Numbered from the stretch's first letter, positions 5,984 through 14,376 are shown. The stretch is DNA of 64,000 nucleotides from Chryseobacterium sp. FH1 (GCF_000735135.1 NZ_JPLZ01000006.1:248001-312000); one strand, 5' to 3'. Translations and numbers: made by a program. Notes: a model not told the origin generated them from the letters alone.

Positions 5984-8953
5984 ATGTCTTTCCTAATAAA
6001 AGCTGACGACGTACTTTCCGCATCCAATGGCGGACTGGAAATATTCCTCGAAATATTCAATATCAAGGACCCGAAAAAACACTTTCAAATCCGTGATGAT
6101 GATGATTCCTTTTCTGCAAAACTCAGAGAAAGCAAAGGTGTTTTCTGGGTCAAGGATTACGGCGATGTGAATGGTTTCTATTCCAAGTCAAAAGATGCCA
6201 TCAATGCCTATGCTCACGAGCGCGCTTTGAGTTATTTCGAAGCCTTGAGACTTTTGGCGTCGCAATATGGCGTTATCTCAGAAGCCAAAGCGGAGAGAGT
6301 GGACTTGATGCGCACCTGCAGACTTTTCGAATATCAGGGAAGACTGAATGCTGAAGGTTACGAAATCAAAACAAAAGAATTCACAGCGGAAGAGTTGCAG
6401 ACTTTAGGACCATTGGTGACTGCTGAGCTTTGCAAAAAAATGGGATTCCATTCCGTTGCAGAATATTCCTGGCTCAAGGAACCGGAAGAAGGCGAGGACG
6501 GTTTTGGCGATCCGAAAATGAACAAAGTGATTACCAAGCGCTCAGATGACAGCTATCCGATTTTTGCCTACATAGAACCGGAAAAGAAAGTCACTTATTC
6601 TGATAAGGATGGAAAACCGCAGAATTTCATTATCAAAGAATTTGCGAAAATCTTGCAACCAAAAGACACGAAATTCCGATTCCGGTATTTTGGAAGCAAA
6701 GGTCAAGACCATATTTTCGGGATGGATTTCGTGGAGAAACTTCCGAAACCAATGATTGAGAAAGAAGAGGAAGATGATGAAGGGAATGTAACGATTGTAA
6801 AATCTCAGGCTTCCAAACATCCGAGGTTATTCATTTGCTCAGGCGAACGTGATTCAATCAATATGGCATCCACAGGAGCGCCTGTGGTCTGGTTCAATTC
6901 CGAGACAGCGAACATCAATCCTTTGATGATAAAGAAGCTCTACACCTTAGCGGATGAAATCATCAACGTTCCGGATATCGACCCGACAGGAATCGAAGCT
7001 TCCAAAAAATTAGCTTTGGAATTCATCAACATCAGAACAGTCTGGCTTCCGGAATCGCTGACGAAAAAAAACAGCTGGAAGGGAAAACCGCTAAAGGATT
7101 TCACAGATTACGTGAAAGAACTTTACAATCCGGATGATGAGAACAATCAGGAGTTTTACCGCCGATTCAATACGTTGGTGGATAATGCAAGGCCTGCCAA
7201 GTTCTGGGATGAAGCCCGCACGATAAAAGACGGCAAAGCAGTCGGACCGGTGCGATACAATATCCATTATTTGAATGCCTTCCACTTCCTTACGCTCAAT
7301 GGATTTTACAGGATGCGGGATCCGCACCAGTCGGATTTATATTATTTCGTTAGGCAGGACAAGCACATCATCAAACCGCAGACCGCTCAGGACATCAAAT
7401 CCTTTTTCATCGATTTTCTTTTGGAAAAGCAAAAGGAGAACGGAAAAAGATTCTATCCGGATGAGTTAATTAATATGCTCTACGCATCCGAAGCGGTTTC
7501 CGACAAGAAGCTGAGCAGTTTGGAACTCAAAGATTTTGATTTCTCAGACAATACGGAATCTGCGCAATATATGTTCTTTGATAAGTTCATCTGGCAGGTC
7601 ACCAAAGACGGCGTGAAGCAACTCAGCAAAGGCTATCCGCGTTACGTTTACGAAGAAAATATTCTAAACAATATCATCAAAAAACAATGGAGAAAAACAG
7701 TCGATTCATCTTCTATCAAAATCGAAGAAGATTATTTCAAAATCTTCAAAGACAAAGAGGGAAACTGGGATATCATTATCAACGAAAAAAACTGTGATTT
7801 TCTCAATTACCTCATAAATGCCAGCCGTGTCCATCACAAGAAGGAACGGGAAAGAGTTCCGCCAGCGCTGTGGGAAGCGTACATCAAAAAGAATAAGTTC
7901 TCCATAGATGGCGGATTGATACACGAGGACAATCCGGAACTTGGATTTTCATTGACAAAAGATGAGATCTACGAACAGAAGATGCACCTTATCAATAAGA
8001 TTTTTTCTTACGGATATCTTGGCCACAACTACAAGCAAGGTTCGAAAGCGTGGATGGTGTATGCGATGGACAATGAAGTTTCCGAGGAAGGAAAGTCTGA
8101 AGGTAGAACCGGAAAGTCTTTGATGTTGCACAGAGCGATGTTCATCTTCAAAAAAGCGGAATACATCGGTTCCAGAAATCCAAAGGTAATTGATAACGAA
8201 TTTCTCTTTGGACGGGTTACAGAGCATACCAAATATCTTTTGTTTGATGATGCGCACAAGACTTTTCCATTCAACAGATTGTTTACTTGGATTTCCGGTG
8301 ATTTGAATGTGAGTGTGAAGAACAAGGATGGCTTTGTGATTCCTTTCTTCAACTCTGGGAAGTTTGCGTACTCCACCAACTTTGCTCCGCTGGATCTGGA
8401 TGATTCCACGAAAGACAGGATTCTCTTTATGGCATTTTCCAATTGGTACCACGGTCCGAAACCGGATATGCCGGCACACAAGCCAATCAATGATTTTGGT
8501 TATGAATTCTTCAACGGTTGGGATAAAGTTCAATGGAACAAATTCTTTAACTGCACCGCACAATGTTGGAGCTTCTTTCTTTCGACAGACGAAAAGATTG
8601 GCGCTCCGGAGAACAACATCAGACTGAGGAACATTATGGGGGAAATGGGTGTGAGCTTCTACGAGTGGGCGCTGGATTATTTCGCCAAAGAAAATCTCAA
8701 TAGAGATATCATCAAGAAACGAGCGTTGGAAGACCTTACGACCAAGAAATCAAATCTTAAGAACATTTCATCAACCGAGTTCAAAAAACGTCTGGAATAC
8801 TACTGCGAGATATCCGGCTTGACATTGAATCCAGCGACAATGATAACCGACAAAAAGAACAACCGAATTATGAGATTCATCGAGAATCAAACGCAGGAAG
8901 TTCTCTATGTAACAGATAACCAAAAAGCCGTGGAAGCGGAGGAATTAATATGA
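5984..8953 (+). CDS. Phage primase-helicase (Toprim plus SF3-like/DUF5906 ATPase)
   Basis: 989 aa. The N-terminus (about 1-100) looks like a CHC2-type domain but lacks zinc-binding Cys. A Toprim domain follows: SGERDS at about 284 supplies the Glu and DIDPTG at about 330 the Asp pair. The C-terminal half holds an SF3/DUF5906-like ATPase with a P-loop GRTGKS near 706 and a Walker B strand LLFDDA near 751. It would prime and unwind DNA at the phage origin. It overlaps the next gene as ATGA, so expression is coupled. Length is large but normal for fused primase-helicases of Bacteroidota phages. Confidence 0.85.
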   Translation: MSFLIKADDVLSASNGGLEIFLEIFNIKDPKKHFQIRDDDDSFSAKLRESKGVFWVKDYGDVNGFYSKSKDAINAYAHERALSYFEALRLLASQYGVISEAKAERVDLMRTCRLFEYQGRLNAEGYEIKTKEFTAEELQTLGPLVTAELCKKMGFHSVAEYSWLKEPEEGEDGFGDPKMNKVITKRSDDSYPIFAYIEPEKKVTYSDKDGKPQNFIIKEFAKILQPKDTKFRFRYFGSKGQDHIFGMDFVEKLPKPMIEKEEEDDEGNVTIVKSQASKHPRLFICSGERDSINMASTGAPVVWFNSETANINPLMIKKLYTLADEIINVPDIDPTGIEASKKLALEFINIRTVWLPESLTKKNSWKGKPLKDFTDYVKELYNPDDENNQEFYRRFNTLVDNARPAKFWDEARTIKDGKAVGPVRYNIHYLNAFHFLTLNGFYRMRDPHQSDLYYFVRQDKHIIKPQTAQDIKSFFIDFLLEKQKENGKRFYPDELINMLYASEAVSDKKLSSLELKDFDFSDNTESAQYMFFDKFIWQVTKDGVKQLSKGYPRYVYEENILNNIIKKQWRKTVDSSSIKIEEDYFKIFKDKEGNWDIIINEKNCDFLNYLINASRVHHKKERERVPPALWEAYIKKNKFSIDGGLIHEDNPELGFSLTKDEIYEQKMHLINKIFSYGYLGHNYKQGSKAWMVYAMDNEVSEEGKSEGRTGKSLMLHRAMFIFKKAEYIGSRNPKVIDNEFLFGRVTEHTKYLLFDDAHKTFPFNRLFTWISGDLNVSVKNKDGFVIPFFNSGKFAYSTNFAPLDLDDSTKDRILFMAFSNWYHGPKPDMPAHKPINDFGYEFFNGWDKVQWNKFFNCTAQCWSFFLSTDEKIGAPENNIRLRNIMGEMGVSFYEWALDYFAKENLNRDIIKKRALEDLTTKKSNLKNISSTEFKKRLEYYCEISGLTLNPATMITDKKNNRIMRFIENQTQEVLYVTDNQKAVEAEELI

Positions 8954-9786
8954 AAGAAGATATAATTTGTTGGTGGTCAGGTGGAGTAACGTCCGCTGTT
9001 GCCGTCTGGTTAGCAATCCAAATTTTTGGAATTGAAAGATGCCGAATAATTTTTATTGATACGTTCAATGAACATAAAGATACTTACAGATTTAAAGATG
9101 ATTGTGAAAGATGGTATGGAAAAGAAATTGAAACCATAACTGCCATTGGTATTGAATTTCAAAAGATTCAGGATGTTTGGATGCGATTTAAAAATTTGCA
9201 AACTGCAACCGGTGCAAATTGTTCAACATATCTGAAAAGAAGGGTGCGAGAAAAATGGGAGAAAGAAAATCCGAATTATACACATCAGGTTTTCGGATTT
9301 GATATTTCAGAAGCAAGTAGGGCAATTTCAATGAAACTTAATAATCCACATACCAAACCAATATTTCCACTTCTTTTTAACGCTTTGACAAAAAAGAAAT
9401 GTATTGAAGAATTGCAATTCAATTTCATTCCCATTCCAATAATGTATTTCCTTGGATTCCATAATAATAATTGTTTCGGAACCGGATGTGTTCAGGGTGG
9501 AATTGGTTACTGGCAGAAAATGTTCAAGGAATTTAGAATTAAATTTTTGAGAATGGCAGTTATTGAAAGATGGCTTTCTGATTTGGTGGATGAACCCGTA
9601 ACTATCAATAAAGACCAGAGCAAAATGGCAAAGAAAAAACCAGAAAAGGAACAATTGGTTTTTCTGGTTCATAATCCAAAATTTCCTAACAATAAATGTT
9701 TAGCAGATTTCAAGCCTCAGAAAATAGAATCGCTTATGGAATGTAGCGGATTCTGTGGAACCAATGATTTAAAAGCCGTAGTGTAA
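8950..9786 (+). CDS. PP-loop ATPase, PAPS-reductase-like
   Basis: 278 aa. The PP-loop SGGVTSA lies at about residues 10-16, the nucleotide-binding signature of PAPS reductase/DndC/tRNA-thiolation ATPases. Several Cys are arranged as ANCSTYLKRR, CFGTGC and ECSGFC, compatible with an Fe-S or metal site. There is no clear substrate domain. It is coupled to the primase (ATGA overlap) and followed by a methyltransferase gene, so a role in phage DNA or tRNA modification, or in blocking host defence, is inferred. It could equally be a sulfur-metabolism accessory gene. Confidence 0.75.
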   Translation: MKEDIICWWSGGVTSAVAVWLAIQIFGIERCRIIFIDTFNEHKDTYRFKDDCERWYGKEIETITAIGIEFQKIQDVWMRFKNLQTATGANCSTYLKRRVREKWEKENPNYTHQVFGFDISEASRAISMKLNNPHTKPIFPLLFNALTKKKCIEELQFNFIPIPIMYFLGFHNNNCFGTGCVQGGIGYWQKMFKEFRIKFLRMAVIERWLSDLVDEPVTINKDQSKMAKKKPEKEQLVFLVHNPKFPNNKCLADFKPQKIESLMECSGFCGTNDLKAVV

Positions 9787-10181
9787 TGGACCCAATAAAA
9801 AACAACGCCTTAGGAACCACGTTTTCCGGAACCAAAAAGATTCCGGTGACGCTTCTGGCAAGCAAGGATTATGGCTTCATCAATTTTCATATTGCGCTGG
9901 CAGATTATGAAATTGTAGGCGCGCATCTTTTGAAATCGGATGAGTGGATATATGGTCTTTATTTCGGTGCCAATTATTACGGCTACCTCTATTTGGGAGA
10001 AAAGCTGACGCTGGAGCAACAGATGAATTGCATAAGGGATTATCTCCCAAAGGACAGAAATGAGCTTACGAACTTCAAAGTCCTCTACAACAAAAGAATA
10101 GACTACTACGAATCCACCGCAGACTCTTTCGTAATCGCCGGAGAAATTAATAATAGAAAAGTAATTGTAAAATCTAAGTAA
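9786..10181 (+). CDS. Unknown phage protein (131 aa)
   Basis: Starts on the A of the preceding stop codon and ends on the A of the next start, so it is tightly coupled between the PP-loop gene and the methyltransferase. Contains KDYGFINFHIALADYE and GANYYGYLYLGEKL. No membrane segment or motif recognised. Its position suggests a partner of the modification enzymes, without direct evidence. Confidence 0.6.
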   Translation: MDPIKNNALGTTFSGTKKIPVTLLASKDYGFINFHIALADYEIVGAHLLKSDEWIYGLYFGANYYGYLYLGEKLTLEQQMNCIRDYLPKDRNELTNFKVLYNKRIDYYESTADSFVIAGEINNRKVIVKSK

Positions 10182-10828
10182 TGAAAGTATTGAATTTATG
10201 TGCTGGAATTGGAGGTAACTCCCATAAGTGGGAAAACTGCGAAGTTACCGCGGTAGAAAATGACCCAAAGATTGCTGGGATTTATCAAAAGCTAAATCCT
10301 ACTCACACGGTAGTAATCGCTGATGCTTACGAATATTTTAAAGATAACCATCAAAACTTTGAATTTGCCTGGTGGTCTCCACCTTGTCAGAAGCATTCAA
10401 AAATGATGAAAGCAACCCGGCATAAAGTTGCAGATTACCCAGACTTCAAATTGTATGAAGTAATTGTTTTCTGCCAACATTTTTATAAAGGAAAATGGAT
10501 TGTCGAAAACGTAATGCCTTATTACCAGCCGTTGATTCATCCAACAAAAAAAATAGGAAGACATCTTTTCTGGTCAAATTTCGAAATCGAAGCCGACGAA
10601 GTAAAGCAACCTAAAGGATTTATAACAAAATCAAGTTTGCAAGGAAAAAAAGATATGATGGAATGGTTGGGATTGCACTTCAACGAAGTTGTTTACTATA
10701 AAAAAAATCATTGTCCAGTTCAGATTCTTCGGAATTGTGTTCATCCGGATTTGGGGAAGCAAATTTTTGACTCGTTCATTAAAAATATAAACAATGACAA
10801 AAACAAAATTCAAAGTTTGGGATGTTGA
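10181..10828 (+). CDS. Compact DNA cytosine-5 methyltransferase
   Basis: 215 aa. Motif I (LNLCAGIGGNSHKW, residues 3-16), motif II acidic residue (VTAVENDP), motif IV SPPCQKHS near 67 with the catalytic Cys, motif VI VENV near 109, motif VIII GRHLFWSN, and motif X NCVHPDLG near the C-terminus are all present. The normal Gly-Phe after PCQ is replaced by Lys-His, and the target-recognition region between VIII and X is only about 45 residues, much shorter than in typical enzymes. It would protect phage DNA from restriction. The last 35 bp overlap the YopX gene. Confidence 0.82.
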   Translation: MKVLNLCAGIGGNSHKWENCEVTAVENDPKIAGIYQKLNPTHTVVIADAYEYFKDNHQNFEFAWWSPPCQKHSKMMKATRHKVADYPDFKLYEVIVFCQHFYKGKWIVENVMPYYQPLIHPTKKIGRHLFWSNFEIEADEVKQPKGFITKSSLQGKKDMMEWLGLHFNEVVYYKKNHCPVQILRNCVHPDLGKQIFDSFIKNINNDKNKIQSLGC

Positions 10829-11156
10829 CCAAAATAAGATGTTCTACGATGCTTTAGAACTTGTGGCAAAAGGAACAATGCAGACTTTCCAGTTTCAAAA
10901 CACATCTTCTGATAATCTGATTTGGTTGCAGTTCATTGGTTTGTTGGATAAGAACAAAAAAGAAATCTACAAAGGCGATATCCTAAAAACAGAAACAGGT
11001 AAGCTGATGGTTGTATCGTGGTCAGAAAAGTTTGCATCATTTGTTTTAATCAGAGAAGAATGGGCTTTTGCACATTGGTTCGGTGAAAGTTGCAATGCAG
11101 ATGATTGTGAAATCGTTGGCAATATCTATCAGAATCCAGAATTATTACCCAATTAA
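10794..11156 (+). CDS. YopX family protein
   Basis: 120 aa with the YopX pattern: FKVWDVDQNKMFY at the start, QFIGLLDKNKKEIYKGDIL in the centre and CEIVGNIYQNPELL at the end. The family is common in phages and mobile elements of Firmicutes and Bacteroidota and has no established function. It overlaps the methyltransferase gene by 35 bp. Confidence 0.85.
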   Translation: MTKTKFKVWDVDQNKMFYDALELVAKGTMQTFQFQNTSSDNLIWLQFIGLLDKNKKEIYKGDILKTETGKLMVVSWSEKFASFVLIREEWAFAHWFGESCNADDCEIVGNIYQNPELLPN

Positions 11157-11166
11157 AAATTTTAAA

Positions 11167-11445
11167 ATGAAAATAGCAGGTTGCGTTATTAGAAAAATTA
11201 TCGAAAAAAGTCCAAAATATTTCGAAGCCGAATATAAAGGATATCACATTTATGTTAGTACAAATCACGGATTTGGAAAACCAAAAGATAAAAATCTTAA
11301 AAGATTCAACATTGAAGTAACTCATATTGAATCTGGGATTTATGGCGTGAATACTTGGGAAGATTTCGAAACAATTGAAAAAGCGATTGAATATGCATTA
11401 GAAGGTTCATTGCTTGCAAAAAATACACTTCCAAAACCTAAATAA
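11167..11445 (+). CDS. Unknown small phage protein (92 aa)
   Basis: The start at MKIAGCVIRKIIEKSP is chosen because the longer frame from 11068 lies inside YopX. Has two beta-like segments (FEAEYKGYHIYVSTN, KRFNIEVTHIESGIYGVNTW) and a C-terminal helix with a basic tail. No family recognised. Confidence 0.6.
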   Translation: MKIAGCVIRKIIEKSPKYFEAEYKGYHIYVSTNHGFGKPKDKNLKRFNIEVTHIESGIYGVNTWEDFETIEKAIEYALEGSLLAKNTLPKPK

Positions 11446-11446
11446 T

Positions 11447-11656
11447 ATGAAACTACTCATTTTCCCCGAAGACATAGAGATTTATAAAATTTCTAAAAAG
11501 ATTGTCGAACTCAACGAAAAAATAGAGGGTCTGGAATGCGAAAGACTTCAAGGCGTGATAGATAACAATCTCTACCTGAGAACACTCGCAGAAGACCAAC
11601 TACGAGAGGCCAAAGCCGAGCGCAACAAAAAACTGGAAGAACTCAAAAATATCTGA
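11447..11656 (+). CDS. Small coiled-coil phage protein (69 aa)
   Basis: MKLLIFPEDIEIYKISKKIV is followed by a helix rich in Glu, Lys and Leu through the C-terminus, likely a coiled coil. Starts 1 nt after the preceding stop and overlaps the next start (TGATG). Function unknown. Confidence 0.6.
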   Translation: MKLLIFPEDIEIYKISKKIVELNEKIEGLECERLQGVIDNNLYLRTLAEDQLREAKAERNKKLEELKNI

Positions 11657-11868
11657 TGATGGAAAACTTTTTAGAACCACCAAAATACTCAGAAGAGTCA
11701 CTCATCAAGGTAATCCGGCAGACCACAGATATAGATGACCTCTGTCGCCTTGGCAAACTTCTCACAGCGCTGGAAAGTGCCGGAGACTTTACCATCACGC
11801 TCCGGATGCGGATGGAAATAGATGTCACGCACGCGCAACACATCTACGGAAAAAGAACAAATCAATAA
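11656..11868 (+). CDS. Small phage protein (70 aa)
   Basis: Two successive ATG codons (11656 and 11659) can start it. Mostly helical: SEESLIKVIRQTTDIDDLCR then LGKLLTALESAG. Coupled to the upstream gene. No family recognised. Confidence 0.55.
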   Translation: MMENFLEPPKYSEESLIKVIRQTTDIDDLCRLGKLLTALESAGDFTITLRMRMEIDVTHAQHIYGKRTNQ

Positions 11869-11898
11869 ATCAATTAGTATTTAAATACCCAAAACATT

Positions 11899-12228
11899 AT
11901 GGACATAAAAGGAAAAGTACTCAGAATCGGCGCATTGGAAGAGAAAGGCGCTAGCAACTTCAAAACTCAGGATGTTTTCCTGGACAGAACCAGAAAAGAT
12001 GATTACTCAGATAAGGTTTTTCCCAATTTTACAAAGCTCACATTTCTGGGAGATAAGACCGCGCTGGTAGATAAGATTACCGTTGGCGACGTTGTGACAG
12101 CAAAGTTCAATATCAACGGACGATTCTTCACACACGACGGCAAAGAGCTCTTTAACCAGGACCTAGCGGTTTTCGAAATCACAGTGGATAGAAAAGCGGA
12201 ACCGGTTGCGGAGAATAGTATTGTTTAA
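11899..12228 (+). CDS. DUF3127 family, single-strand-DNA-binding-like protein
   Basis: 109 aa matching the DUF3127 pattern of Bacteroidota: MDIKGKVLRIG at the start, then NFKTQDVFLDR, FTKLTFLGDKTALVDK, GDVVTAKFNINGR. The family has an OB-like beta pattern and is usually found with phage or plasmid replication genes; a role as single-strand DNA-binding protein is the common proposal. It fits the early replication region here and is followed by a strong terminator. Confidence 0.75.
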   Translation: MDIKGKVLRIGALEEKGASNFKTQDVFLDRTRKDDYSDKVFPNFTKLTFLGDKTALVDKITVGDVVTAKFNINGRFFTHDGKELFNQDLAVFEITVDRKAEPVAENSIV

Positions 12229-12234
12229 TCTACT

Positions 12235-12269
12235 ATCAACTACTAATTGATTTATAATTAGTAGTTGAT
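12235..12269 (+). terminator. Terminator after DUF3127 gene
   Basis: ATCAACTACTAATT (12235-12248) and AATTAGTAGTTGAT (12256-12269) are a perfect 14-bp inverted repeat with a 7-nt loop, followed by TTTAAAA. Probably ends the replication transcript. Confidence 0.75.
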
Positions 12270-12288
12270 TTTAAAAATAATTTGACTT

Positions 12289-12723
12289 ATGGCAAACACC
12301 CGAATTGTAAAAATAGTTTTTGAAGACGGTTCCGATTATGAATTCAAAGAACTTCCAAAAGAACATTTTGAACAAAAATATCCAGGAAATAAACATTGGA
12401 TTAATTTTAAATTCAATCGTCAATATCCGGATTTTGAAGAAAGAATAATTTCAGATTTACGGTTGGATGTTGAAGAATATGCAATTGAGCAATATAGCCT
12501 GATTCCAAAGCGTGACCAGAAAAAAGTAGATGACTTTGACGATGATGAGATAGAAGCTGAGTTCATCAACAGAGGATTAACCATCGAAGACCATCATATT
12601 CAAAATGAGAATATCACCAACGATAGTTTCGTCACGAGATTCATCAACGTTATCAACCGAGGTAACGATGCCGAGATTGAAAACGCACTTACAATGCTTG
12701 AAAAAAATTACAGGATAAAATGA
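12289..12723 (+). CDS. Unknown acidic phage protein (144 aa)
   Basis: MANTRIVKIVFEDGSDYEFK is a beta-hairpin-like start; the centre is strongly acidic (KVDDFDDDEIEAEF) and the C-terminus helical. It follows the DUF3127 terminator and is coupled by ATGA overlap to the next small zinc-ribbon ORF. Function unknown. Confidence 0.6.
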   Translation: MANTRIVKIVFEDGSDYEFKELPKEHFEQKYPGNKHWINFKFNRQYPDFEERIISDLRLDVEEYAIEQYSLIPKRDQKKVDDFDDDEIEAEFINRGLTIEDHHIQNENITNDSFVTRFINVINRGNDAEIENALTMLEKNYRIK

Positions 12724-12845
12724 TTTTCATTTACCTAAACCACGAAATCTGGCGCATCTGCATCTATTGCAAATCTGAATTTGACTGGAAGAAAAATCCA
12801 GACTGCAGATGTCCGGACTGTGGGAAATATTTAGATTATTTATAA
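12720..12845 (+). CDS. Small zinc-ribbon protein (41 aa)
   Basis: Start overlaps the previous stop (ATGA). Residues 14-17 are CIYC and residues 29-34 are CRCPDC, a two-knuckle zinc ribbon. Tiny proteins of this type are common in phage early regions, with roles in DNA binding or host takeover; no specific function can be given. Confidence 0.6.
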   Translation: MIFIYLNHEIWRICIYCKSEFDWKKNPDCRCPDCGKYLDYL

Positions 12846-12852
12846 AGAAATT

Positions 12853-13197
12853 ATGGCAACAATCAAAGACTATCTCAAAACCATTAAGGAAATTTTCACG
12901 CTGGGAAATGCGCAAATGCTTAAGAAAATGCACAACGAAATTTTTGAAGCAGATGTGGAAAAACTGACAGGACGTTGCAATTTTCTATCAGCCAAAAAAG
13001 CGATATCGGAAATTCCTGTTCACAAGTGGACTATTTTTTTAAACTGTTTAAAATATGGCTTGTCGCCTGAGGATGCAATCAAGTGCACAGATAACATTTT
13101 CATAGGAGCAGAGAAATCACCTTTAAGTGCTGATGATATATTTTTCTTCGCTCAACGATATGGAAAATTAGAAACCTTTATTAACCTAAAAAAATAA
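12853..13197 (+). CDS. Unknown phage protein (114 aa)
   Basis: Helical, starting MATIKDYLKTIKEIFTLG; contains GRCNFLSAKKAI and KWTIFLNCLKYGLSPEDAI. Seven nucleotides after the zinc-ribbon ORF. No family recognised. Confidence 0.55.
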   Translation: MATIKDYLKTIKEIFTLGNAQMLKKMHNEIFEADVEKLTGRCNFLSAKKAISEIPVHKWTIFLNCLKYGLSPEDAIKCTDNIFIGAEKSPLSADDIFFFAQRYGKLETFINLKK

Positions 13198-13209
13198 TAA
13201 ATTTACATT

Positions 13210-13440
13210 ATGGACAAACCAACAGACTTTTTAATTGAATGCAACAATCCTCACGCATTCGATAAAACTATTCAACAACTGGGTCCCGCAGTTTTACTTG
13301 ATGGCGGAACCAAAGGAAATTATATCAAGAAAGAAGGATATTACGTGATGCGTGTATTTATGAACTCTGGTTATATAAAATTCGCAGTAGAATCTCAGGG
13401 CTACGGCAAAATAATAAAAGAATTGGAAGAATTACTGTAG
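13210..13440 (+). CDS. Unknown phage protein (76 aa), end of early region
   Basis: MDKPTDFLIECNNPHAFDKT, later a beta-rich centre (GYYVMRVFMNSGYIKFAVES) and a C-terminal helix. It is the last gene before a strong terminator and a 490-bp noncoding stretch. Function unknown. Confidence 0.55.
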   Translation: MDKPTDFLIECNNPHAFDKTIQQLGPAVLLDGGTKGNYIKKEGYYVMRVFMNSGYIKFAVESQGYGKIIKELEELL

Positions 13441-13464
13441 AGTTTCATTTTATGTTATTAATCC

Positions 13465-13498
13465 AATCCCACTGTATTTCCATACAGTGGGATTTCTT
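13465..13498 (+). terminator. Strong terminator at end of early region
   Basis: AATCCCACTGTAT (13465-13477) and ATACAGTGGGATT (13482-13494) form a perfect 13-bp stem with a TTCC loop, followed by TCTTTT. It lies 24 nt after the last early gene. Confidence 0.85.
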
Positions 13499-13622
13499 TT
13501 GCGCAATACTTACCATATCGTGACATTTCTTAGCAACACCGCAATTCAGACTTTTCCGGCAATCTCCGCTCACCGCCGTCTGAGTTTTCCCCCTTACCCC
13601 TAGCTATTAATGTCAAAAATTT

Positions 13623-13852
13623 TGTAATAATGTAATTAATAAGGCGGAAAGCGTTTTGTAATGCTGTGGTAAAGGCTTTATATATTACATTATTATATTT
13701 ATTAATTGTAATTTAAAGAAGTCATTACAAAAAAAATGTAATGTAATAAAGCCTTTTTCAGACCTTACAAAAATTACAAAAGCACATTACAAAGTGTTGT
13801 GAAGTTTAACGTTCTGACAATCAAAGAATTATTACAACCTTACAGAATTACA
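13623..13852. repeat. Cluster of 12 TGTAAT/ATTACA hexamers, candidate origin or control region
   Basis: Exact TGTAAT or its complement ATTACA begins at 13623, 13631, 13657, 13684, 13707, 13724, 13737, 13742, 13773, 13786, 13831 and 13847, in both orientations. AAAGGCTTTA at about 13671 and TAAAGCCTTT at about 13746 form a longer inverted pair around the central AT-rich part. The stretch is noncoding and lies at the border of replication and late genes. Repeated sites in AT-rich DNA suit an initiator-bound replication origin or a cooperative regulator. The remainder of 13499-13929 shows no gene. Confidence 0.55.
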
Positions 13853-13935
13853 TAAAAAAGGATGAAAATTTTCATCTGTCAAAACATTATGTTAGAAAAT
13901 AAACATTTTGTTAATTATTATATTTATATTTGGAC

Positions 13936-14376
13936 GTGGAATTTCTTAGAAAAATAGCAAATAACAACATCCGAAAACTTGAACTGCTTTCAGTGTTGAA
14001 TAGTGACCCGTTGGAATTGGTTCCCATGGAAGGCGATTTTTCAAAAAACAAACCCATCAATACCAATCTGGACAAACTTTATTTCACGGCCGGCTATGCA
14101 GAACTATCGGAATCCGGAGAAGATACCGATGCCGGATATAAGTATGAGCAGGAATTTGGATTTGGTTTCCCTACCAATGACGACCGAAAAAAGATTCTCC
14201 AGCGTTACCGTTTCCTAAAACTGATTAGGATTCATCTCTGCAACGGCAAAACGATAGAGCTTGGCAGGAATGATTATCGTCAGAATAAGCCAATGGTCGG
14301 GACCTTCAACACAGACAAAAATTTTACAGAACTCAATTTCAAGATATCAACGATTTTCCCATACGAGGCTAAATGA
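13936..14376 (+). CDS. Unknown phage protein (about 146-148 aa)
   Basis: No ATG is available. TTG at 13930 or GTG at 13936 could start it; a TAnnTTTG promoter-like box (TATATTTG, 13925-13932) overlaps the TTG, so GTG is preferred, probably with little or no leader. Protein starts VEFLRKIANNNIRKLELL. The body contains LYFTAGYAEL, FGFGFPTNDDRKK and LIRIHLCNGKTIELGRND. It is coupled by ATGA to the next gene and opens the late or middle region. Function unknown. Confidence 0.6.
   Translation: MEFLRKIANNNIRKLELLSVLNSDPLELVPMEGDFSKNKPINTNLDKLYFTAGYAELSESGEDTDAGYKYEQEFGFGFPTNDDRKKILQRYRFLKLIRIHLCNGKTIELGRNDYRQNKPMVGTFNTDKNFTELNFKISTIFPYEAK

Noticed and set aside
7949-8563. 204-aa and 153-aa minus-strand ORFs
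   Set aside because: Shadows of the primase-helicase ATPase domain, which has recognisable motifs.
13623-13852. CRISPR array
   Set aside because: The repeated units are 6-bp words in both orientations without regular spacing; no repeat-spacer pattern occurs anywhere in the window.
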